64,000 nucleotides of DNA. Source: Thermoguttaceae bacterium (lineage in GTDB: Bacteria > Planctomycetota > Planctomycetia > Pirellulales > Thermoguttaceae). Where the stretch lies: NCBI GenBank assembly GCA_017559825.1, contig JAFYQR010000130.1, forward strand, positions 1 to 64,000, given 5' to 3'. The position numbers and the translations under genes are program-made. This document shows positions 44,919 to 54,065 of the stretch, one piece after another; the stretch's first letter is position 1; each line of letters begins with the position of its first letter. The notes under the pieces are model-generated. The model was not told the DNA's origin. It did no database searches and saw only the letters and a program-made list of their open reading frames with translations.

Positions 44919-46028
44919 ATGAATCGAATTGTTCGCCGCCGTCTTTTGTTAGCGCTCGCCCTCGGCTTGTCGGCGACGTCAACGCTCTCCGTTTCCTTTG
45001 CGCCGTCTCGTTTTACGACGCCGCCCAACGCCGCGTCGCGCCGCCTTTCCGAAACGGCTTTCGGTTCCGCTCCGCTTCCCAACCGTTTTCTCGACGCGCC
45101 GCCGTTCGACGATTTTTTGGGAGCGTCCGTTTGCCCTAACGGCTCGTGCTCGTTGGACTTCGGAACGCCGACGCCTTCCTTTCAACCGGCGCCGCAGGGA
45201 GCCGTTCGCGCCGTCGCTCGAATTTACAACGCTTACGAAGAGACGACGACGCTCGATCCGGCGCTCGGCCCAACGCGACGCAAGATCGTCGAAAAGGGAA
45301 GCGGCGCGTTCGTCGCCGACTCGCACGGAACGCGCTACGTTTTGACGGCGGCGCACATTTTTCGCGACGGGCGAGGCCAAATTTCGGCGCAGTCGGTCGA
45401 CGGTCGCGTCTTTTCCGCTTCGCTCGTTTTAGCGTCGGAGGAATGCGACGTCGCGCTCCTGCGAGTCGACCTTCCCGCCGACGTGCCGACGCTGACCGTT
45501 TCGGCGTCTTGGCCGCGCCAAGGCGAAACGGTTTGGCGCGCCGGATTCGGCCCGGACGAAACGCTCAAAGAACTTTCCGGAACCGTTAAAGGCTACGTTA
45601 AAACCGATCGTTGTTCTACTTACGAAACGCTCAAAATCGACGGTCCCGCTCGCCAAGGCGACTCCGGCGGCCCCGTTTACAACGCGGACGGCGAAATCGT
45701 CGGCGTCGTTTGGGGCACCGACGGTCAAGACGCTTACGCAACCTATTGCGGTCGCGTTCTTAAGACCCTTTGCGACTATTCGCCGACGTTCGATCCCGAC
45801 GCGTCGCTCCCGGAGCCGCCGACGCTCCCCGACCCCCCGATTCCCTCGCAACTCGCCGATTCGCAACCGATTAAAAACGATCCGTTCGCCGTCGAAGAGC
45901 CGCCGCTCGCGCCCGTCGAGTCGGTCGAATCGAAAACGCTCCTCGCCGATTTTTGCAACGCCGCGGTCGCGCTAACCGTCGGTTTCGCGTTCGGCTACTG
46001 CGGTTTTTTCGCTTCAAAGCGAGTCTAA
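44919..46028 (+). CDS. Secreted, membrane-tethered trypsin-like serine protease
   Basis: 369 residues. A signal peptide (RRRLLLALALGLSATSTLSVSFA) is followed by a trypsin-like domain at about 95-275 with the triad His146 (LTAAHIF), Asp177 (ECDVALLRV) and Ser249 (GDSGGPV), all intact. A Pro-rich linker and one C-terminal membrane segment (FCNAAVALTVGFAFGYCGFF) follow. A tethered periplasmic protease is unusual in a phage head module. It could process envelope proteins, act in release or immunity, or be a host gene caught in the cassette. AAGGAAAA precedes the ATG. Confidence 0.85.
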   Translation: MNRIVRRRLLLALALGLSATSTLSVSFAPSRFTTPPNAASRRLSETAFGSAPLPNRFLDAPPFDDFLGASVCPNGSCSLDFGTPTPSFQPAPQGAVRAVARIYNAYEETTTLDPALGPTRRKIVEKGSGAFVADSHGTRYVLTAAHIFRDGRGQISAQSVDGRVFSASLVLASEECDVALLRVDLPADVPTLTVSASWPRQGETVWRAGFGPDETLKELSGTVKGYVKTDRCSTYETLKIDGPARQGDSGGPVYNADGEIVGVVWGTDGQDAYATYCGRVLKTLCDYSPTFDPDASLPEPPTLPDPPIPSQLADSQPIKNDPFAVEEPPLAPVESVESKTLLADFCNAAVALTVGFAFGYCGFFASKRV

Positions 46029-46089
46029 CCCCTTATTTTTCGTCGTTTAATCTCGCTTATTTTTCCGCCGTTTACGAAAGGATTTCCCG

Positions 46090-46350
46090 ATGGAATGGAA
46101 CGCGTCGACCGGCTTGGCGCTCGGTATCGTTTCGACCTTAACCCCTTGGTTTTTCGCGATTCACTCGAAATTAGCGACTCTTGCCGAACAAACGTCGCAA
46201 GGCGCGAAAAAAATCGACGCGCTCGCCGCCGCAACCGCGCGAGCGTTCGAAAAGCTCTATGAATTTGAGAAGCGTTTGAACGCGCAAGACGTTCGTTTAC
46301 AAAACGTTGGCAAGCAAACTAGCGAACTCGCCGAAACGCTCGCCGACTAA
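46090..46350 (+). CDS. Small membrane/coiled-coil protein (holin-like or spanin-like)
   Basis: 86 residues: one hydrophobic segment at about 7-25 (TGLALGIVSTLTPWFFAIH) and then a helical coiled-coil stretch to the end (LAEQTSQGAKKIDALAAATA). This layout is common in phage proteins near lysis or packaging genes, but a single helix is little evidence. A ribosome-binding site GAAAGGA precedes the ATG. Function unknown. Confidence 0.6.
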   Translation: MEWNASTGLALGIVSTLTPWFFAIHSKLATLAEQTSQGAKKIDALAAATARAFEKLYEFEKRLNAQDVRLQNVGKQTSELAETLAD

Positions 46351-46374
46351 CCGACCGCCGCCTAGGAGAAAAAA

Positions 46375-46929
46375 ATGCGCAACCGCGTCAAAGAATTGCG
46401 TTTCGTCAAAGCTTCCGACTTAATCCCCAACGCCGACAACTGGCGTTCGCATCCCAAGCGCCAACGCGACTTAATGAAGAGCGTTCTGCAAACGATCGGT
46501 TACGCCGACGCGCTGATCGTTCGCGAAACCGAGGACGGCTCGCTCGAACTGATCGACGGACATCTCCGCGCCGACGTGTCGCCGAACGCTGAAGTTCCGG
46601 CGCTTGTGGTCGACCTTAACGCTAAGGAGGCCAAGGAGTTGCTTCTCGTTCACGACCCGATCGGCGCGATGGCCGAGCGCGACGACGAGGCGGTTTCGCG
46701 CCTTCTCGCCGACTTCGAAGCGACGAACGAAACGCTCGAACGTTTTATCGTCGAAGAGTTTAAGCTCGACGTCGACGCCGAAAACGACTCGCCGCCGCGC
46801 CGCGAAAAGTCGCTTTCGGTTCCGACTCTCTTCCAAATCGTCGTCGAGTGCGAAGACGAAGACGACCAGCGCGCCTGTTTCGACGAGCTGACGCGCTCCG
46901 GACGCAAGTGTCGCGTCGTCAACCTTTAA
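46375..46929 (+). CDS. ParB/Srx-like nuclease-fold protein
   Basis: 184 residues. The N-terminal 110 residues are a ParB-like domain: ASDLIPNADNWRSHPKRQ, then SVLQTIGYADALIVRE and the motif ELIDGHLRADV, the equivalent of the GxxR/DGHxR nucleotide-binding box of ParB N-terminal domains. The remainder is acidic and helical with a short terminal beta-rich domain (LFQIVVECEDEDDQ) like those in phage ParB proteins. Phage members often sit beside DNA-modification genes or the terminase; here the next gene is the ABC-GNAT fusion, 48 bases on. ParB-like domains can hydrolyse CTP or cut DNA; which applies here is unknown. AGGAG lies ahead of the ATG. Confidence 0.8.
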   Translation: MRNRVKELRFVKASDLIPNADNWRSHPKRQRDLMKSVLQTIGYADALIVRETEDGSLELIDGHLRADVSPNAEVPALVVDLNAKEAKELLLVHDPIGAMAERDDEAVSRLLADFEATNETLERFIVEEFKLDVDAENDSPPRREKSLSVPTLFQIVVECEDEDDQRACFDELTRSGRKCRVVNL

Positions 46930-46977
46930 TCGTTTATTCGCAACGTTTCTTCCCCGCATAAATAAGGAAAAATCGCG

Positions 46978-48105
46978 TTGGAAAACACGTCTCAAACGCA
47001 AACGATCCGCGTCGCGGCGCCGGTTTACGACTCGTTCCGAGTCCGCTCGATCGCCGGCATGTTCGACGCGCCGATCGAGACCAAAACGGAAAAAGTCATT
47101 ACGTTCGAACCTCCGCCGCCGCTCGACGAAGATTGGCGAATCGGCCTAATCGTCGGTCCGTCCGGAAGCGGCAAAAGCACCGTCGCTCAAACGATTTACG
47201 CGTCGGAAATTTTTCGCGGAGGCGATTGGGCGCCCGACAAAGCGACGATCGACAATTTCGGCGAGCGCCCGACGAAAGAAATCGTTCGCGCCCTAACGAC
47301 GGTCGGCTTCGCGTCGCCGCCGAGTTGGGTTCAACCGTTCGCGACGCTTAGCAACGGCGAGAAATTCCGCTGCGAACTCGCTCGAGCGCTCCTCGACGCG
47401 CCGACGGAACTCGTTGTCTTCGACGAGTTTACAAGCGTCGTCGACCGAACGGTCGCGAAAACGGCGTCCGCCGCGATTTCCGACGCGCTTCGAAACGGCT
47501 TCCTGAAAAAACGGTTCGTAGCGCTGTCGTGCCACTACGACGTCGTCGATTGGCTCGCGCCCGATTGGGTTCTCAACACGGCGACCGGCAAAACGACAAG
47601 GAGGCGTCTTCGGCGACCGCGAATCGAACTGGAAATCGTTCGCGGCGATAAAAAAAGTTGGCCCGTCTTTGCGAAACATCATTATTTGAGCGCGACGCTG
47701 CATCCCTCGGCGCAATGTTATTTAGCGTTTTGGGACGAAACGCCGGTCGCTTTTTGCGCGACGCTTCCGCTCTTCGGAGCCGTAGGACGGCGCCGCGTAA
47801 CGCGACTCGTCGTTCTCCCCGATTACCAAGGTTTAGGAATCGGAACGGCGGTCTTGGAAGCGGTCGGCGACCTCCATCGCGAACGGTCGCTGCGCTATCA
47901 TATCGCGTCGAGCCATCCGTCGATCATAAACCACTGCAAACGTTCGCCTTACTGGCGCGTCGTTTCAACGTCGAAATTCGGACGACAAGGCAAAATCGAC
48001 GGAAACCGACGAAGCGGCTCGCTCGGCCGCGCTATCGTTTCGTTCGAGTATTTAGGGCGCGACGACGAATCTTCGCCGTCTTCGCAACCCGCCGCGTTAC
48101 CATAA
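46978..48105 (+). CDS. ABC-type ATPase fused to a GNAT acyltransferase domain
   Basis: 375 residues from a TTG at 46978 with AAGGA nine bases upstream. Residues about 50-205 form a soluble ABC ATPase: Walker A GPSGSGKST (60-68), signature LSNGE (124-128), Walker B LVVFDEF (145-151), and switch His (ALSCHYDVVDW, 182-192). Residues about 218-345 form a GNAT domain (FAKHHYLSATLHPS, RLVVLPDYQGLGIG with the acyl-CoA loop at 284-289, and SSHPSIINHC). The GNAT half resembles phage Mom-like proteins, which modify adenine in DNA, more than ribosomal or aminoglycoside acetyltransferases. That resemblance is my reading and untested. The ATPase lacks membrane partners. The preceding ParB-like gene is the natural partner. 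Confidence 0.75.
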   Translation: MENTSQTQTIRVAAPVYDSFRVRSIAGMFDAPIETKTEKVITFEPPPPLDEDWRIGLIVGPSGSGKSTVAQTIYASEIFRGGDWAPDKATIDNFGERPTKEIVRALTTVGFASPPSWVQPFATLSNGEKFRCELARALLDAPTELVVFDEFTSVVDRTVAKTASAAISDALRNGFLKKRFVALSCHYDVVDWLAPDWVLNTATGKTTRRRLRRPRIELEIVRGDKKSWPVFAKHHYLSATLHPSAQCYLAFWDETPVAFCATLPLFGAVGRRRVTRLVVLPDYQGLGIGTAVLEAVGDLHRERSLRYHIASSHPSIINHCKRSPYWRVVSTSKFGRQGKIDGNRRSGSLGRAIVSFEYLGRDDESSPSSQPAALP

Positions 48106-48123
48106 CTTATCGAAACATCAATT

Positions 48124-48570
48124 ATGTCCCCCAAACGAAAAACGAAAAAAAAAGCGCCGCTCGACGCGACCGACAAAAACGGCGTGCTCGCGGTCGTCGC
48201 GCTCGGCGCCTCGCTCGAAACGGCCGCCCGCTACTTCAAGCGAGAACCGCTCGAAATCGTCGAAGCGCTGACCGACGACGCCGACTTCCAACGCGACTTC
48301 AAGCAAGCGCAAGAACAAGCGGAAGTATTTTTCCTCAAACAAGTTAAAACCGCCGCTCTCGACGCGAAAAACTGGCGCGCCGCGACGTGGTCGCTCGAAC
48401 GTCTGCGCCCGGATCGTTACGGTCGAATCAAAGCGAACGCGATTTCCGTCGAGGAAATCAAAGCGCTCTTCGCCCGCCTCCGCGAGACGCTCGCCGCCGA
48501 GTTCGCCGACGAAGACGAGCGGCGCAAAATCGAAGAAAAACTCGACGCGCTCCTCGCGACGCTTTCCTAA
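48124..48570 (+). CDS. Small terminase subunit candidate
   Basis: 148 residues. A basic start (KRKTKKK) precedes a helix-turn-helix-like region (VVALGASLETAARYFKREP), a helix with FLKQVKTAALDAKNWRAA and the phrase LERLRPDRYG that is common in small terminases, and a C-terminal helical segment (AEFADEDERRKIEEKL). It would bind the packaging site and stimulate the large terminase. It starts 18 bases after the ABC-GNAT gene and ends 50 bases before the large terminase, the standard order. Confidence 0.75.
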   Translation: MSPKRKTKKKAPLDATDKNGVLAVVALGASLETAARYFKREPLEIVEALTDDADFQRDFKQAQEQAEVFFLKQVKTAALDAKNWRAATWSLERLRPDRYGRIKANAISVEEIKALFARLRETLAAEFADEDERRKIEEKLDALLATLS

Positions 48571-48620
48571 CGCTTTAATTAACGTTATTTACCGTTTTAT
48601 TTATCGAAAGGTTCGCTCCG

Positions 48621-50198
48621 ATGCAAACGCGCCGCCTCCTCGAAATCGCTCGCGAATCGCTGCGAGAACCGCCGCCGTCCGACGCGACGCGCCTCGTTTT
48701 TCGCGATCTTATCGAATGGTCGCAACACTTTTTGCCGCGTTACTTTACGCTTCCCGTTTCGAAAGCGCACCGCTGGTTCGCCGAGACGGTCGAAGCGAAC
48801 GCGACGCGCCGAGGCGTCAAGGTTAATTTTCTCGCCCCGCGCGGCGCCGCCAAGTCGACGCTCGGAGCGTTGGCGTATCCGCTTCGCGAAGCGCTCGAGG
48901 GCCGCGAGCCTTACATTTGGATCGTCTCCGACGTTCGCTCGCAAGCGCAAAACCATCTAAACAACATTGTTAAAGAACTTGAAGAGAACCCGCTTATTCG
49001 AGCGCGTTACCTCGAACCGCGCAAAATCCGTTGGGCGCAACGCTCGAACCGCGTCGTTTTTAGTTCCGGTGTCGCGATCGAGTGTTACGGAACCGGCCAA
49101 AAACTGCGCGGACGTCGGGAACGCGAACGCCGCCCGTCGCTGATTATCTGCGACGACTTGCAAAACGACGACCACATCGTTTCGAAAACGCGACGCGAAC
49201 GCTCTCGCCGCTGGTTTTTCGGCGCGCTCCTAAAAGCGGGCGACGTCAAGACTAACGTCGTTTCATTGGCAACCGCGCTTCACCCGGAGGCGCTCGGCTG
49301 GGAACTCCTGTCGAATCCGGCTTGGATCGGCAAAGCGTTCCCCGCGATCCTCCGTTTTCCCGACGCGGTCGAACTTTGGAACGAGTGGAAGACGATTTAT
49401 CTCGCTTCCGACGCCGACGCGTCGCGCCGAGCCGACGAATTTTATCGCGCTCATTTCGACGAAATGAACGCCGGCGCCGAGGTTCTCTGGCCGGAAAACG
49501 AGTCGTTGCTGGACTTAATGAAAATGCGCGTCGAAAGCGGCGAGAAGGTTTTTCTCCGCGAAAAGCAAAACTCGCCGGTCGCGACGGAGTACAACGAGTT
49601 TCCCGACGAGTATTTCGACGACGCTTGCGCCGACTCGCTTCCGCAAACTATCGTCGCGTCGGCGCTCGCGCTCGATCCGAGCAAAGGACGCGACGCTTCG
49701 ACCGGCGACTACTCGGCGTTCGTTTTCGCCGCGCTCGCCGGAGACGGAACGATTTTTATCGACGCAAAGCTCGGGCGTTTCCCGACTTGCGAACTCGTCG
49801 ACGAAGCGTTCGAACTTTGGCGACGCTTCCGCCCCGACGTTTTCGCCGTCGAAACAAACCAATTTCAAGAGCTTCTCCGCGACGAATTAGAGCGAACCTT
49901 CCGCGAGCGAGGCGTTCCCGACGCGGCGATTTTTCCCATCGAAAACCGCCTCAACAAAAACGTTAGAATCCGACGCTTAGGCGCGCCGCTCGCGAAACGC
50001 AAACTTCGTTTCCTCCGCGACAATCCATCGAACGAACTCCTAATCGAGCAGCTGCGAGCGTTCCCCTGCGGAGCGCACGACGACGGCCCGGACGCGCTCG
50101 AAATGGCGCTGCGCGTCTTGACTTCGCTAACGGAAACCCCCGCCGTCGAAACCTTTAGCCAAGGAGATTTCGGCGCGATTCGCCCCGATTTTTTTTAA
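48621..50198 (+). CDS. Phage terminase large subunit
   Basis: 525 residues, normal for the family. The N-terminal packaging ATPase has Walker A APRGAAKST (72-80), Walker B LIICDDLQ, and the coupling motif near VVSLATALH. The C-terminal nuclease domain is of RNase H fold with acidic residues in ALDPSKGRDASTGDYS, FAVETNQF and HDDGPDALE, all present. It cuts concatemers and drives DNA into the procapsid. AAAGG precedes the ATG. The frame is intact, arguing that packaging is or was recently functional. Confidence 0.93.
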   Translation: MQTRRLLEIARESLREPPPSDATRLVFRDLIEWSQHFLPRYFTLPVSKAHRWFAETVEANATRRGVKVNFLAPRGAAKSTLGALAYPLREALEGREPYIWIVSDVRSQAQNHLNNIVKELEENPLIRARYLEPRKIRWAQRSNRVVFSSGVAIECYGTGQKLRGRRERERRPSLIICDDLQNDDHIVSKTRRERSRRWFFGALLKAGDVKTNVVSLATALHPEALGWELLSNPAWIGKAFPAILRFPDAVELWNEWKTIYLASDADASRRADEFYRAHFDEMNAGAEVLWPENESLLDLMKMRVESGEKVFLREKQNSPVATEYNEFPDEYFDDACADSLPQTIVASALALDPSKGRDASTGDYSAFVFAALAGDGTIFIDAKLGRFPTCELVDEAFELWRRFRPDVFAVETNQFQELLRDELERTFRERGVPDAAIFPIENRLNKNVRIRRLGAPLAKRKLRFLRDNPSNELLIEQLRAFPCGAHDDGPDALEMALRVLTSLTETPAVETFSQGDFGAIRPDFF

Positions 50199-50222
50199 CC
50201 CTTCGCCCCCAAGGACCCCGTT

Positions 50223-51545
50223 ATGCCCGCATCCCGCTCCTTCAACGGCGTTTTGTCCGCCGACGCGGTCGTTTCGACGCTCGAGTCGCGGTTCGCCTTC
50301 GACGATCCTAATTCTTTTGTTTTCGGCGATTTATCGTATTCGCTCGCCAGTTCGACCGATTCGGAAATGTTCAACGAGGCGGCGCGTCGTATTTCTCGCG
50401 ACCTTTGCTTAAACAACCCCTTCGCTATCAACGCTTTAGAAAATCGAATCAACTACGTCGTCGGCTTCGGGCACAAGTACCAAGCGACCGCTCGCGACGA
50501 AAGCGACGCCGAGCTCGCCCGAAAAACGCAGGACGTCGTCGTCGATTTTATCGTCGAAAACGATTGGTTTAAGCGTCAACAGGAGATTTTGCGCCGCTAC
50601 GACCGCGACGGCGAGGTTTTTCTCCGCTTTTTCCGCGACGAACGCGGGAAAACGGTCGTTCGCTTCGTCGAACCGGAGCAAGTCAAGACGCCGCAAGGGC
50701 CTAACGGTCGCCGCAGTCGTTGCGGAGTCGTCGCCGACAAACGCGACGCCGAGCGGATTCTCGGCTACTGGATCGACGGCTCGTTCGTCGACGCCGCGAA
50801 AATTCAACACCGTAAAGCGAACGTCGACGCGACCGCAAAACGAGGCGTTCCCTTGCTTTATCCGGTGCGCGAAAACCTGCGCCGCGCCGAAAAACTCCTC
50901 CGCAATATGAGCGTCGTCGCCGAAATTCAGTCGTCGATCGCCTTGATTCGCAAGCACGCCAACGGAACGCAAGAAAGCGTTCGTCGCTTTGTTCGCGATA
51001 AAAACCGAGAAGCCGACGGCATGCCGCCGCGAGAACGCTTTCAACCGGGCACCATCGTCGACGCGACCGCAGGGGTCGACTACGAATTTCCCATCGCCGG
51101 AATCGACGCGACTCGCTACGTTCAGATTTTACAGGCCGAACTGCGAGCGATCGCCGCGCGGCTCACGCTTCCGGAGTTCATGCTCAGCTCCGACGCCTCG
51201 AACGCCAACTACGCCTCGACGAGCGTCGCGGAAGGCCCCGCCGTTCGCAACTTCGAACGCATGCAACACGAGCTCGTTAAAGAAGATATGAAAATTGTTT
51301 GGCGCGTCGTCGAAGACGCCGTTCGACGCGGCGAACTCCCGGAAGACGTCGGCAAGCGCGTCTCGATCCAAGCGATTCCGCCGTCGTTGGCGACGCGCGA
51401 CCGCCTCAACGAAGCGAAAGCCGACGAAATTTTGATCGCCGCCGGCGTTATTTCGCCGCAAACCGCCGCGATGCGCCACGGTCTCGATCCGAATCGCGAG
51501 CGAGCGCTCCAACGTCAAGCTCGTCAAGAATTTACCGCCGACTAA
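50223..51545 (+). CDS. Phage portal protein
   Basis: 440 residues. The features expected of a portal are seen: an N-terminal alpha-helical stretch, NPFAINALENRINYVVGFG near residue 65, the wing region (FLRFFRDERGKTVVRFVEPEQV), and a clip/stem region (FMLSSDASNANYASTSVAEGP). It would form the ring at the capsid vertex for DNA entry and exit. AAGGA lies ahead of the ATG. It follows the terminase by 24 bases. Confidence 0.88.
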   Translation: MPASRSFNGVLSADAVVSTLESRFAFDDPNSFVFGDLSYSLASSTDSEMFNEAARRISRDLCLNNPFAINALENRINYVVGFGHKYQATARDESDAELARKTQDVVVDFIVENDWFKRQQEILRRYDRDGEVFLRFFRDERGKTVVRFVEPEQVKTPQGPNGRRSRCGVVADKRDAERILGYWIDGSFVDAAKIQHRKANVDATAKRGVPLLYPVRENLRRAEKLLRNMSVVAEIQSSIALIRKHANGTQESVRRFVRDKNREADGMPPRERFQPGTIVDATAGVDYEFPIAGIDATRYVQILQAELRAIAARLTLPEFMLSSDASNANYASTSVAEGPAVRNFERMQHELVKEDMKIVWRVVEDAVRRGELPEDVGKRVSIQAIPPSLATRDRLNEAKADEILIAAGVISPQTAAMRHGLDPNRERALQRQARQEFTAD

Positions 51546-51597
51546 CCTCGACTTTTTCCCGTTTCGTTTCCTCGCCCTCCATCTACGAAAGCGCGTT

Positions 51598-52488
51598 ATG
51601 AACAACGAAAACCTTTTGGAATTTTTCGATTTGTCGTCGCCGCGACGCAAAATCGACAAGGAAAACGGCGTCGTTTCCGACGTCAAAATTTTAGGCGTTA
51701 AAAGCCGCAACAACAGGATTTATCCGATCGAAACGCTGCGCGCCGCCGCTCCGCTTTACGAAAACGCCAAAGTCAACGTCAACCATCCGGACGGCTCGCC
51801 GACCGAATCGCGCAAGTATCAAGATCGCGTCGGTTCGATTAAGAACGTAACGCTCCGGGAAAACGGGCTTTACGGCGAGTTCCACTTCAATCCGAAACAT
51901 CCGCTCGCCGAGCAGATGCTTTGGGACGCGGAACGGGCGCCGGAAAACTTCGGTTTTTCGCACAACGTCGAAGCGGTCGTTCGACTCGAAAACGGCGCGC
52001 AAGTCGTCGATAAAATCGTTCGCGTGCGCAGCGTCGACCTTGTCGCGGATCCGGCGACGACGTCCGGGCTCTTCGAGTCCGCGCCGATAAGCGTCGATTC
52101 CGCAAGCGTTTACCCGACCTCGGCCGCAACGACGGCGACGCTCGAAAGCGCCGATTCCCGCCTTCAAACGCTTAAAGAAGAACGCGACGCCGCGACACGC
52201 CGTTTCGCCGTCGCCCGTCTTTTGCTCGAAAAACTCGCGTCGGAACGCGACGGCGACGCCGTTCGATTGGCGCTCGGCGCGGCGAGTTTTCTCGAACTCG
52301 CTTTTGAATCTCGCGACGTCGAATCGGCGCGACGCCTTATCGACGAACAACTTGCGCTCGTTCGCGAAGCGTTGAATCTTTCGACGCTCAAAACGCCGAG
52401 CGCGGAGGAGCCGGTCGTTTCGAAATCGCGCTCCGACGTCGACAACGAAGAAAACAACGAAAGTTTTGCGGAGGCGATTCTTTATTAA
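51598..52488 (+). CDS. Head maturation protease/scaffold-like protein
   Basis: 296 residues. The N-terminal 165 residues match a prohead protease: SRNNRIYPIETL, the catalytic-His segment VNVNHPDG (His63), GFSHNVEAV, and the conserved Ser strand VRSVDLVADPATT (Ser145). The C-terminal half is charged and helical (LQTLKEERDAATRRFAVARL) and acidic at the end, fitting an internal scaffold fused to the protease, as in many phages. It would trim scaffold or capsid during maturation. Confidence 0.8.
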   Translation: MNNENLLEFFDLSSPRRKIDKENGVVSDVKILGVKSRNNRIYPIETLRAAAPLYENAKVNVNHPDGSPTESRKYQDRVGSIKNVTLRENGLYGEFHFNPKHPLAEQMLWDAERAPENFGFSHNVEAVVRLENGAQVVDKIVRVRSVDLVADPATTSGLFESAPISVDSASVYPTSAATTATLESADSRLQTLKEERDAATRRFAVARLLLEKLASERDGDAVRLALGAASFLELAFESRDVESARRLIDEQLALVREALNLSTLKTPSAEEPVVSKSRSDVDNEENNESFAEAILY

Positions 52489-52572
52489 CGCCCGCCGAGC
52501 AAGCCGCAACCTTTTGTTTGTCAACGCTTAACCATTTTTCCAGTTCTTTACTTTCAACAGAAAGGCATTTTG

Positions 52573-53733
52573 ATGGCGACTATCAAATATCGCGAATTGA
52601 AACGACGCTACGACCTCGACGGCGCGCAAAAAACGGTTGCGCACCTCTCGGAAGCTCTTGCGAAAAAAGAACTTCGCGCCGACGACTTTAGCATCCGCGA
52701 CTTGGCCGAAGCGCTCGTTCCGAACGGCTCGCAATGGGTGCGCGAACTGAACCCGAGCGTCGGTTCGCTAACCGAATCGTTCCAAGGCGTCGACGTTTCC
52801 GCGTTCGCGACCATCGCCGGTCAACTGATTTATAGCCGCATTTTGGAAGCGTATCAATCGGAAGTCTTTTGTCTTTCGAAACTTATCTCGACGATTCCGA
52901 CGCGGCTCAACGGCGAAAAAATTCCCGGCTTCTCGTCGATCGCCGACGAAGCGGTCGAAATCGAGCCCGGCTCGGCGTATCCGAACGTCGGGTTTAGCGA
53001 AGATTACATCGAGACGCCGGAAACGACGAAACGCGGCCTCATCGTTCCGGTTACGCGCGAAGCCGTTTTCTTCGACCGCACGCACGTCGTCTTGGCGCGA
53101 GCGGGCGAAGTCGGCGAAACGCTCGCGCTCAATAAAGAAAAACGCGTTGCCGACATGATTCTCGGCGTTTCCAATCTGTATCAATGGAACGGAACCTCGT
53201 ACTCGACCTACTACGCCGCCGGCTCGTCCTCGCCGTGGGTCAACCTCCTTTCCGGCAACCCTTTAGAAACGGTCGAGAACGTCGACGCGGCCGAAAACGT
53301 TTTAGCGAGCGCGCTCGATCCGAACACCGGCGAACCGATTCTCTCCGAAGCGACCGCCGCGCTTGTTTCGCCCGCTAAACGTCGAATCGCCAACGTGTTG
53401 CTGCGCGGCTCGAATCTGCGCTGCGCCGACGGAACGCTCAGTTCGATTCCGAATCCGTTCGAGAAACTCGCGGTCGTTTCGAGCCGTATCGCCCGTCGCC
53501 AACTCGCGAAAGCGAACGCCTCCGCTTCCGCCGAAACCCTCGACAATTACTGGTTTTACGGCGACTTTAAAAAGGCGTTCGCGTACATGGAAAACTGGCC
53601 GATCACCGTTTCGGTCTCTTCGGCGGGCAGCGAAGCCGATTTCAGCCAAGACGTCGTCGCCCGCTTCAAGGCGAGCGAACGCGGAACCCCGGCCGTTTTG
53701 AACCCGCGTTGCGTCGTCAAGTGCGTCGGCTGA
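52573..53733 (+). CDS. Major capsid protein candidate
   Basis: 386 residues from the ATG at 52573 (AAAGG upstream; a TTG at 52570 is also in frame). An N-terminal helical part (YRELKRRYDLDGAQKTV) is followed by a mixed region with FSEDYIETPETTKRGLIVPVT. Position after the protease and length argue for an HK97-fold capsid protein of the Mu-like or similar groups, but I can see no motif that proves it. No delta-domain cleavage is obvious. It is the largest structural protein of the cassette. Confidence 0.75.
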   Translation: MATIKYRELKRRYDLDGAQKTVAHLSEALAKKELRADDFSIRDLAEALVPNGSQWVRELNPSVGSLTESFQGVDVSAFATIAGQLIYSRILEAYQSEVFCLSKLISTIPTRLNGEKIPGFSSIADEAVEIEPGSAYPNVGFSEDYIETPETTKRGLIVPVTREAVFFDRTHVVLARAGEVGETLALNKEKRVADMILGVSNLYQWNGTSYSTYYAAGSSSPWVNLLSGNPLETVENVDAAENVLASALDPNTGEPILSEATAALVSPAKRRIANVLLRGSNLRCADGTLSSIPNPFEKLAVVSSRIARRQLAKANASASAETLDNYWFYGDFKKAFAYMENWPITVSVSSAGSEADFSQDVVARFKASERGTPAVLNPRCVVKCVG

Positions 53734-53815
53734 TTTTTTAGCCGCCTCGTTTCGACCTTTTCCTCGTATTGCCGCCGTCTTATCGTCTTAATCGACGGCG
53801 TTTAGAAAGGACTTT

Positions 53816-54040
53816 ATGGAAGATTCGCTCGACGTCGGCGCGATCTTAGAAATCAAACGCCGAACCTTGGCGACGCTCGCCGACTTGGCGCGTTCGCCCA
53901 AACCGACGTGCAAAATCGACGGCGTCGTCGTCTCTTGGCGCGAGTACCAAGAGTCTTTGCAACAAACGATCGACTGGTGCGACCGACGACTTAGCGCCTT
54001 CAACGCGTTTGAGTCGCGTTCTCGCGGCGTCGTCGATTGA
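53816..54040 (+). CDS. Small head-associated protein
   Basis: 74 residues, with no membrane segment. The order CKIDGVVVSWREYQESL then QTIDWCDRRLSAF is characteristic of small proteins that follow capsid genes in several prophages, but no function is assigned to them. AAAGGACTTT precedes the ATG. A strong terminator comes right after. Confidence 0.65.
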   Translation: MEDSLDVGAILEIKRRTLATLADLARSPKPTCKIDGVVVSWREYQESLQQTIDWCDRRLSAFNAFESRSRGVVD

Positions 54041-54065
54041 CGCCGTTCGCCGCCGTTTCTTTTGA

